Shown: in pieces, positions 58,608 through 64,000 of the stretch
How the letters are laid out: every line of letters starts with the position of its first letter
Position numbering within the stretch: position 1 is the first letter of the stretch
Source of the DNA: DASUGC01 sp035606665
GTDB lineage: Bacteria; Acidobacteriota; Vicinamibacteria; Vicinamibacterales; SCN-69-37
Assembly (NCBI GenBank): GCA_035606665.1
Contig: DATNEY010000027.1
Coordinates: forward strand, 186,001-250,000
Length of the DNA: 64,000 nucleotides
Reading direction: 5' to 3'
Made by a program: the position numbers and the translations under genes
Notes under the pieces: generated by a model
Databases searched by the model: none
What the model was told of the DNA's origin: nothing
Seen by the model: the letters and a program-made list of their open reading frames with translations, nothing else

Positions 58608-59786
58608 ATGTCATCGCTCTTCACGCACCTGGAATGCTCGGTGCCCTGCGGGGCGCCCACGCTCAAGGGAACCGAATCACATCACCTGTGCCAGTGCGGA
58701 GCGCCGCTGCTCGCGCGGTACGACCTCGCCTCCGCCCGCACGTCGTGGCGGCGCGAGTCGCTCGCCGGGCGTGTGCCGTCGATGTGGCGGTACCGCGAGC
58801 TCATGCCGCTCTTCGACGGCGAAGAGCCGGTGTCGCTGGGTGAAGGCTGGACGCCCCTCATTCACGCGCACCGCCTCGGCGCGGTACTCGGGCTGCCTCA
58901 ACTGTTCGTCAAGGACGAATCACTCAACCCTACGAACTCATTCAAGGCGCGGGGACTCTCCGCGGCAGTCACCCGGGCGCACCATCTGGGTGCGAAGGCG
59001 TTGTCGATTCCGACCGCTGGCAACGCGGGCAACGCCATGGCCGCGTATGCCGCGAGCGCCGGTATTGAAGCCCACGTCTTCATGCCGCGCGACGTGAAGC
59101 CGCCGTTCATCCGCGAGTGCGAACTCTACGGCGCGAATGTCACGCTCGTCGACGGCCTGATCACAGACGCCGGCAGGATGGCCGCCGAGCTTGGCAAAGC
59201 GCGCGGCTGGTATGACGTTTCCACGCTCAAAGAGCCGTACCGCATCGAGGGCAAGAAGACGATGGGGTACGAGCTGGCGGAACAGATGAGTTGGACGCTG
59301 CCTGACTGGATCATCTATCCGACGGGTGGCGGCACCGGCATGGTCGGCATGTGGAAGGCGTTTGCCGAGATGAGCGCGCTCGGCTGGATCGACCCGGCAT
59401 TCAGACCGCACATGGTCACCGTACAGGCCGAGGGCTGCGCTCCGATCATCAAGGCCTACGACGAGGGCGCTGAGCGTTCGGTGATGTTCGAGAACGCCCA
59501 CACCGTGGCCGACGGACTTCGCGTTCCGAAAGCCATCGGCGACTTCCTCGTGCTGCGCGCGGTGCGCGAGAGCGAGGGTGCCGCCGTAGCGGTGAGCGAC
59601 CCGGACATGGTGACCGGCATGAGGGATCTCGGCCGGCTCGAGGGCATCAGCGCCGCGCCGGAAGGAGGCGCCGCCCTGCATGCGCTTCGCGTACTGCAGA
59701 GGCAGGGGCGCATCCTCCCCCATCACAAGGTGGTCGTCTTCAATACCGGCGGAGCCCTCAAGTACCTCGATGTACTGACTCATTGA
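58608..59786 (+). CDS. thrC: threonine synthase
   Basis: 392 residues. PLP-dependent fold type II. The PLP lysine is in LNPTNSFKARGLS; the phosphate-binding loop is IPTAGNAGNAMAAYA. An N-terminal zinc-ribbon-like region has C9, C13 and a later CQCG. It makes threonine from phosphohomoserine. Begins right after frr, so it is probably co-transcribed. The stop lies in the first unit of an octamer array. Confidence 0.88.
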   Translation: MSSLFTHLECSVPCGAPTLKGTESHHLCQCGAPLLARYDLASARTSWRRESLAGRVPSMWRYRELMPLFDGEEPVSLGEGWTPLIHAHRLGAVLGLPQLFVKDESLNPTNSFKARGLSAAVTRAHHLGAKALSIPTAGNAGNAMAAYAASAGIEAHVFMPRDVKPPFIRECELYGANVTLVDGLITDAGRMAAELGKARGWYDVSTLKEPYRIEGKKTMGYELAEQMSWTLPDWIIYPTGGGTGMVGMWKAFAEMSALGWIDPAFRPHMVTVQAEGCAPIIKAYDEGAERSVMFENAHTVADGLRVPKAIGDFLVLRAVRESEGAAVAVSDPDMVTGMRDLGRLEGISAAPEGGAALHALRVLQRQGRILPHHKVVVFNTGGALKYLDVLTH

Positions 59787-59812
59787 CCCATCGATCCATT
59801 GAGTCATTGATT
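59781..59812. repeat. junction octamer array between thrC and the asparaginase gene
   Basis: Four 8-mers: cattgacc, catcgatc, cattgagt, cattgatt. It covers the thrC stop codon (59784-59786) and ends 2 nt before the next ATG (59815), again leaving no normal ribosome-binding site. Confidence 0.85.
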
Positions 59813-59814
59813 CG

Positions 59815-60819
59815 ATGATTGGCATCCTGTTCACCGGCGGAACGATCTCAATGAAGCTCGATCCGTTGCTGGGGGCCGCCGTCCCCGCATTCGGCGGGGC
59901 TGATATCCTGGCGCAGGCACCCGGCCTCGAGTCAGTCGCGGAGATCGAAGTCGAGGATTTCTCGCGCCTGCCTGGCCCGCACGTGTCGCCCGAACAGATG
60001 TGGCGCCTCGCACGGCGGGCGGCCGCGTGGCTCGATCGCCCCGATGTCGACGGCCTGGTCATCACGCACGGGACCGACACAATTGAAGAAACCGCCTATC
60101 TGCTCGACCTCGTGCTGATCTCCGACAAGCCCGTCGTGCTCGTTGGAGCGATGCGGACGGTGTCGGATGCCGGCTGGGACGGACCGGCCAATCTCACCAG
60201 CGCCGTGCGCGTCGCGGCGTCGCCGGAAGCCCGCGGTCAGGGCGTACTCGTCGTGATGGACGACCACGTACTGCCCGCCCGCGAAGCGCGCAAGGTGCAC
60301 ACGGAGTCGTCGGGTTCGTTCGCGACACCGGAATTCGGCCCGCTCGGTCAGGTCGACGCCGGTGTCGTGAGATTCCGTCGCAGGGCCCTGCCCCGACCCG
60401 ACTGGCTGGGCGCGGGAGCAAGCGGCGGGCTGCGAATTGGCCATCTCGAGACAGCGGTCGGACTCTTCCAGGTCTATACCGGCATGGAGTCCGACGCCGT
60501 CGTTCCGTTCATTGGCGGCCGCGCGAAGGGACTGGCCATTGTGGCGTTCGGACGCGGCAATGTTCCACCGGCGGTCATGCCGACACTCGAAACAGCGATC
60601 GCGGCCGGCATGATCATCACGATCTCTTCACGGTGCGTCGCAGGCCGCGTGAGCCCGAGGTACGGCTACGAGGGCGGCGGCATGCAGCTCAAACGGATAG
60701 GCGCGATCCTGGCGGGAGATCTGTCGGGTGCCAAAGCCCGGCTGCTTCAGATGGTTGCGCTTGGTGGGTCGACATCGGCCGCCGACGCGCGCGGCATCAT
60801 CGAACGGGCGATCGCGTGA
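59815..60819 (+). CDS. type I-like asparaginase
   Basis: 334 residues. First catalytic threonine in LFTGGTISM (near residue 9) and the second motif DGLVITHGTDTIEETAYLLD. VGAMRTVSDAGWDGPANL follows. The C-terminal domain has GGGMQLKRIGAILAGDLSGAKARL. It hydrolyses asparagine to aspartate and ammonia. It lacks a signal peptide and is cytoplasmic. It could instead be an asparaginase-like subunit such as GatD, but no GatE partner is near. It converges on a lipobox-less exported protein. Confidence 0.85.
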   Translation: MIGILFTGGTISMKLDPLLGAAVPAFGGADILAQAPGLESVAEIEVEDFSRLPGPHVSPEQMWRLARRAAAWLDRPDVDGLVITHGTDTIEETAYLLDLVLISDKPVVLVGAMRTVSDAGWDGPANLTSAVRVAASPEARGQGVLVVMDDHVLPAREARKVHTESSGSFATPEFGPLGQVDAGVVRFRRRALPRPDWLGAGASGGLRIGHLETAVGLFQVYTGMESDAVVPFIGGRAKGLAIVAFGRGNVPPAVMPTLETAIAAGMIITISSRCVAGRVSPRYGYEGGGMQLKRIGAILAGDLSGAKARLLQMVALGGSTSAADARGIIERAIA

Positions 60820-60820
60820 C

Positions 60821-61489
60821 TCAGTATTTTCCGACGTTCAGTTCGTAGGTGTGGACGAACTCATCGTCGATCGCATCGCCGGCGAGCTCCCCTGCCAGGA
60901 ACACGCGCCGGCCTTCCAGGCCGAAGGGATCCGACAGTCCTGAGTCGTGCGTGAAAAAGAACTCCCCGATCTGCCGGCCGATCACTTTCAGCGTGTGCAG
61001 GCCGGGTTCCCCAAACCTGACCCAGGCGTTGTAGAAGCTGATGGTGTGGTCGTCGCCAGGCAGTACGACCACGCACGAGGGATCGACTGCGTGTCGATTG
61101 CCATCGATCTCAAAGGCGGTCACTCGGAACCGGTCGAGGAACCTCGCGGCGTCCGGTGAGCCGGCAGGCCACTCATCCGCGCCCATCCCGCCGTACCACC
61201 GGTTGGCGCTGATGCGGGTGGTGCCGAAGTCCTTGTCCCGCGTGTACTGCATGACACGCCAGCGCACCTCGCTCCGCGTGATCGTCCTACGCAGATCGAC
61301 GAAGCCGGGTGTCTCGCTGCCGAGATAAACGGGCAGGAATTCGAGGGGATCGGGCACGTCGGAGCAGTCCGTCCACCAGTCGTATCCGTCCCCTGGATAC
61401 CACTGCTCTCGTGGACTGGCGGCGGGACTCGCCGCCATGAAAGCGGCCAGGAGGGCGATGAGCGTGGCGCCGACAAGCCGACGGGCCAT
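60821..61489 (-). CDS. exported hypothetical protein
   Basis: 222 residues from the ATG at 61489 (AAGGAG upstream, slightly close); the frame extends to 61507. Signal peptide (ATLIALLAAFMAASPAASP). The mature part is rich in aromatic residues and beta-like (DWWTDCSDVPDPLEFLPVYL, then RWRVMQYTRDKDFGTTRISA, then HTISFYNAWVRFGEPGLHTL). Two cysteines could make one disulfide. Family not recognised. Ends 1 nt beyond the asparaginase gene on the other strand, and starts in an octamer array that follows pfkA. Confidence 0.65.
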   Translation of the reverse strand: MARRLVGATLIALLAAFMAASPAASPREQWYPGDGYDWWTDCSDVPDPLEFLPVYLGSETPGFVDLRRTITRSEVRWRVMQYTRDKDFGTTRISANRWYGGMGADEWPAGSPDAARFLDRFRVTAFEIDGNRHAVDPSCVVVLPGDDHTISFYNAWVRFGEPGLHTLKVIGRQIGEFFFTHDSGLSDPFGLEGRRVFLAGELAGDAIDDEFVHTYELNVGKY

Positions 61490-61505
61490 AAACTCCTTCG
61501 CTTGC

Positions 61506-61574
61506 ATTTGGTGATTTGGGGATTTGGTGATCTGGTGATTTCAAATCGCCAGATCGCCAGATCCCCAAATCCTG
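61506..61574. repeat. inverted octamer arrays between pfkA and the exported protein gene
   Basis: Left: atttggtg, atttgggg, atttggtg, atctggtg (61506-61537), then atttc. Right: aaatcgcc, agatcgcc, agatcccc, aaatcctg (61543-61574). The right half is close to the reverse complement of the left, so the entire 67-nt junction can fold into one long imperfect hairpin. It ends exactly at the pfkA stop. Confidence 0.9.
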
Positions 61575-62660
61575 TCAATCGCCGAAACAGATCCCCACGT
61601 TCCGTGCCGTATGCACTACGTCCCCCCCGACCGGAACGTTGCGAGTCCTGCCGACGACCCGTTCCAGGGGGACAGCCACAATATCGGGCGACGCGAGTGC
61701 TGTCATGGTGCCAGACTCGCCGCGCACGAGCAATTCGACGGCAAAACTGCCAAAACGGGTAGCCAGGACCCGGTCATAAGCAAGCGGCGCGCCACCCCTC
61801 TGCAAATGGCCCAACACCACGAAGCGGGATTCCTTGCCGGTCCGCTTCTCGAGCTCACGCGAAACATGTTCGGCGATACCCCCAAGGCGTTCGGCCCGGT
61901 CCGCCGTGCCCGATGAGACGATCGATCGCGCCCCTCCCTGCTCGTGCGCGCCTTCCGCGACCACGACGATGCTAAACAGGGAGCCGTAACGGTCGCGGGC
62001 CTGTATGCGTTCTACAACGCGCTCGAAGGAGAAAGGTATCTCGGGAATCAGGACTACGTCCGCGCCGCCGGCGATGCCCGCATAGACGGCGATCCAGCCC
62101 GCGTACCGGCCCATCACTTCAGCCACCATGATTCGGTGGTGCGACTCGGCGGTCGTGTGCAGACGGTCGAGGGCCTCCGTCGCAAACGCCACCGCCGTGT
62201 CGAACCCGAAGGTCATCGTCGTGCCGGCGATGTCGTTGTCGATCGTCTTTGGCACACCGACGATGGGTATGCCCCGCTTGTGGAACTCGTAGGCGATGCA
62301 GAGTGTCCCGTCGCCGCCGATGACGACGAGCGCGTCGAGGCCCATCTTGCGGAAGTTCTCGATGCATCGATCGGAGTAGTCCACAGGGCCGTCCGACGTC
62401 TCGATGGGATAGACGAAGGGGTTGCCGCGATTCGTCGTGCCGAGAATCGTGCCGCCGATCCGCAGAATACCGGTGACGTCCTTGAGCGTCAGCACGCGCG
62501 ACCGCTCCGGATAGATCAGCCCGTCGAAGCTGTCCTCCAGGCCGACGCACTCAATGCCTTTGCTCGCAGCCGCCTTCACGACGGCGCGGATGACCGCGTT
62601 CAGGCCGGGTGCGTCGCCGCCACCCGTCAGGACGCCGATACGTTTCAAAGGAGGGGGCAT
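61575..62660 (-). CDS. pfkA: 6-phosphofructokinase (G/K variant)
   Basis: 361 residues. Starts KRIGVLTGGGDAPGLNAVIRA; nucleotide loop VVIGGDGTLCIA (Gly in the position that separates ATP-type from PPi-type, which have Asp), then VPKTIDNDIAGTTMTFGFDTA with Lys in the second specificity position; substrate motif VMGRYAGWIAV. The Gly/Lys pair is known for the mixed group III enzymes, which often still use ATP. It phosphorylates fructose-6-phosphate. tRNA-Ala lies 18 nt upstream. Confidence 0.92.
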   Translation of the reverse strand: MPPPLKRIGVLTGGGDAPGLNAVIRAVVKAAASKGIECVGLEDSFDGLIYPERSRVLTLKDVTGILRIGGTILGTTNRGNPFVYPIETSDGPVDYSDRCIENFRKMGLDALVVIGGDGTLCIAYEFHKRGIPIVGVPKTIDNDIAGTTMTFGFDTAVAFATEALDRLHTTAESHHRIMVAEVMGRYAGWIAVYAGIAGGADVVLIPEIPFSFERVVERIQARDRYGSLFSIVVVAEGAHEQGGARSIVSSGTADRAERLGGIAEHVSRELEKRTGKESRFVVLGHLQRGGAPLAYDRVLATRFGSFAVELLVRGESGTMTALASPDIVAVPLERVVGRTRNVPVGGDVVHTARNVGICFGD

Positions 62661-62678
62661 GTCTCGGTGGGGTAAATT

Positions 62679-62754
<76 letters not shown>

Positions 62755-62805
62755 ACTTCCGGACCCCAAAGTCTAACACGGAGCTCACGGAGGTCCAGTC
62801 GGAGC

Positions 62806-63420
62806 TCACACGCCGATCATCGGCCGAACTTCAAGCCAGCCGTGATGGATCATCCTGAGCGCGATGTACAGCACGAGCAGCAGCCCGATCCACCCGATCC
62901 AGCGCCAGCGGTGGAGCAAACGCGCCACCATGGACGCGGCTAGGCCCATAAGACCAATCGACAAAACGAGGCCGAACACCAGTACCCACGGATGCTCGCG
63001 GGCCGCGCCGGCGACGGCCAGCACATTGTCGAGTGACATGGAGACATCCGCCACGACGATCTGCGTCGCCGCTTCCCGAAACGTCTTGGTCGGACCGGTA
63101 TCCGGGATGCCGTCGTCGTTCACGTCACGTGGGTCGTGCCTGGGGGTCCTGAGCTCCCGCCACATCTTCCAGCAGACCCAAAGAAGAAGAAGTCCGCCGG
63201 CGAGCACGAGACCGCCGATCGCCATGAGCGACATCGCGACCGTGGCAAAAATGATCCGCAACACGGTGGCAGCGATGATCCCGACCAGAATCGCGCGGTT
63301 CCGGAGTCTGACCGGCAAGCCCGCGGCCGCCATACCGATGATCACGGCGTTATCGCCAGCGAGCACCAGATCGATGACGACGACTTGAAAGAATGCAGCG
63401 AGCGCGGCGGGTTCGAACAC
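62806..63420 (-). CDS. TerC/YjbE-family membrane protein with a Ca2+-type loop
   Basis: 204 residues with six to seven membrane helices. Family motifs VVVIDLVLAGDNAVIIG in helix 1 and IVVADVSMSLDNVLAVAG in the mirror helix are typical of TerC (metal-related export or tellurite resistance). The cytoplasmic loop has DVNDDGIPD (about residues 98-106), which matches D-x-N-x-D-G-x-x-D calcium-binding loops; this is not usual in TerC. Substrate probably Mn2+ by family analogy. It stands near tRNA-Ala. Confidence 0.85.
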   Translation of the reverse strand: MFEPAALAAFFQVVVIDLVLAGDNAVIIGMAAAGLPVRLRNRAILVGIIAATVLRIIFATVAMSLMAIGGLVLAGGLLLLWVCWKMWRELRTPRHDPRDVNDDGIPDTGPTKTFREAATQIVVADVSMSLDNVLAVAGAAREHPWVLVFGLVLSIGLMGLAASMVARLLHRWRWIGWIGLLLVLYIALRMIHHGWLEVRPMIGV

Positions 63421-63428
63421 GCCCGGGG

Positions 63429-63668
63429 TTACTCCTGCGCCGCCGCCGGAGCGGGCTGGAGTTCTTCGATCAGTCCACGCAACGCGAGCGCGGCGATCGA
63501 TTGCGCCAGTGCGGCGTCACGGTACGTCTCGAGGTCCAGCGATCGGACGTCGGCGTCCTCGGGAAGGCGCTCGACCGCAGCACCCAACTCGCGCAGGCGA
63601 TCGGACGCGGCAATGGCGCCAGTCCACGCGTTCTTCAGGGCGAGAAGCGCATTCGTTTCGTTCGACAT
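63429..63668 (-). CDS. small helical hypothetical protein
   Basis: 79 residues from the ATG at 63668; a longer frame to 63728 overlaps the divergent FmdB start. All-helical sequence (LLALKNAWTGAIAASDRLRE, then YRDAALAQSIAALALRGLIE), ending in an Ala/Pro/Gln tail. No recognised domain. It ends 8 nt before the TerC-like gene on the same strand, so the two are probably transcribed together. Confidence 0.6.
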   Translation of the reverse strand: MSNETNALLALKNAWTGAIAASDRLRELGAAVERLPEDADVRSLDLETYRDAALAQSIAALALRGLIEELQPAPAAAQE

Positions 63669-63708
63669 TCGTGGATCCTCGGGCGGCCTTACAATTGACT
63701 CAGCCGCC

Positions 63709-63933
63709 ATGCCTATTTTTGAGTACATCTGCCGCGACTGTCAGCATTACTTCGAGGCCATCGTCACCGCGTCACGACCGGCGGTCTGCCCGAGCTGCCA
63801 GGGAGGGGAGCTCGACAAGCAACACTCGGTGTTTGCCGTGTCCGCCAAAGGCAGCTCCCTGGCTCCGGCGATGGGAGCGTGCGGAGCATGCGGCGACCCG
63901 CGCGGATCAGGAAGTTGCAGGCTGCCCGAGTGA
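63709..63933 (+). CDS. FmdB-type zinc-ribbon protein
   Basis: 74 residues. The signature MPIFEYICRDCQHYFE with C8 and C11, then CPSC with C27 and C30, is the FmdB family zinc ribbon. The tail is Gly/Ser/Cys-rich (GACGACGDPRGSGSC) and may hold a second metal site. These small proteins may be regulators or chaperones; none has a clear role. The start is 40 nt from the start of the divergent gene. The last 67 bases of the window carry nothing recognisable. Confidence 0.9.
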   Translation: MPIFEYICRDCQHYFEAIVTASRPAVCPSCQGGELDKQHSVFAVSAKGSSLAPAMGACGACGDPRGSGSCRLPE

Positions 63934-64000
63934 ACTTCGGCGGGGCGACACCGCGCTGGGTGCGAGCTGGGACGTAACGCGATAGAGCGTCTCCACTCCC

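Overview
This is a high-GC bacterial chromosome segment with the gene content of a diderm that makes Kdo-type lipopolysaccharide and type IV pili. The mix suggests Acidobacteriota, perhaps Vicinamibacteria: a carboxypeptidase-regulatory-domain secreted protein, a CBM9/DUF5916 barrel protein, an Oar-like TonB receptor remnant, a 2-oxoglutarate:ferredoxin oxidoreductase and many short intergenic repeats. The taxonomic call is an inference from content.

Accessory part (about 1-19,400). After a TPR gene fragment comes a colinear minus-strand run (7829 to 793): AraC-type regulator, anchored protein, MauE-like protein, MauD-like thioredoxin, a very Cys-rich Tat-exported small protein with features of a methylamine dehydrogenase light chain, a membrane protein split by an in-frame TGA, a carboxypeptidase-regulatory repeat protein and an HTTM-like membrane protein. 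A nuclease-like/TPR protein follows (8112-10163). Then comes the most striking locus, a tight three-gene operon (10493-14733): an arthropod-type hemocyanin/prophenoloxidase homologue with all six copper histidines, a caspase-like protease with an intact His/Cys dyad, and an unknown protein. About 0.9 kb of decayed DNA, a TonB receptor remnant, repeats and tRNA-fMet follow, then a ParB-like protein, an unknown partner and a decayed CadC/TolB-type regulator.

Core part (about 19,400-64,000). It holds a CBM9/DUF5916 barrel protein, dcd, DUF2905, ndk and an outer-membrane barrel. Next is a large TCA block (korAB, sucCD, sdhCAB, mdh, icd). A Kdo/LPS operon follows (kdsB, pyrG, kdsA, kdsD, kdsC, lapB-like, coaE), then folD and an amino-acid permease. 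A long minus-strand operon runs pilMNOPQ, two lipoproteins, a TPR/Glu-rich protein, an M24 peptidase, accB, accC and thiE. A plus-strand translation cluster follows (rplM, rpsI, rpsB, tsf, pyrH, frr), then thrC, an asparaginase, pfkA, tRNA-Ala, a TerC-family protein and an FmdB-type zinc ribbon.

The genes combine into clear modules. KorAB makes succinyl-CoA, SucCD and SdhCAB carry it on, and Mdh and Icd supply neighbouring steps. PyrG can supply CTP to KdsB while KdsD, KdsA and KdsC make the Kdo. AccBC form half of acetyl-CoA carboxylase. A second theme is that many gene junctions carry short tandem arrays of 7-9 nt units (16 nt at one), often touching stop codons or the ribosome-binding region, with different unit sequences at each junction.
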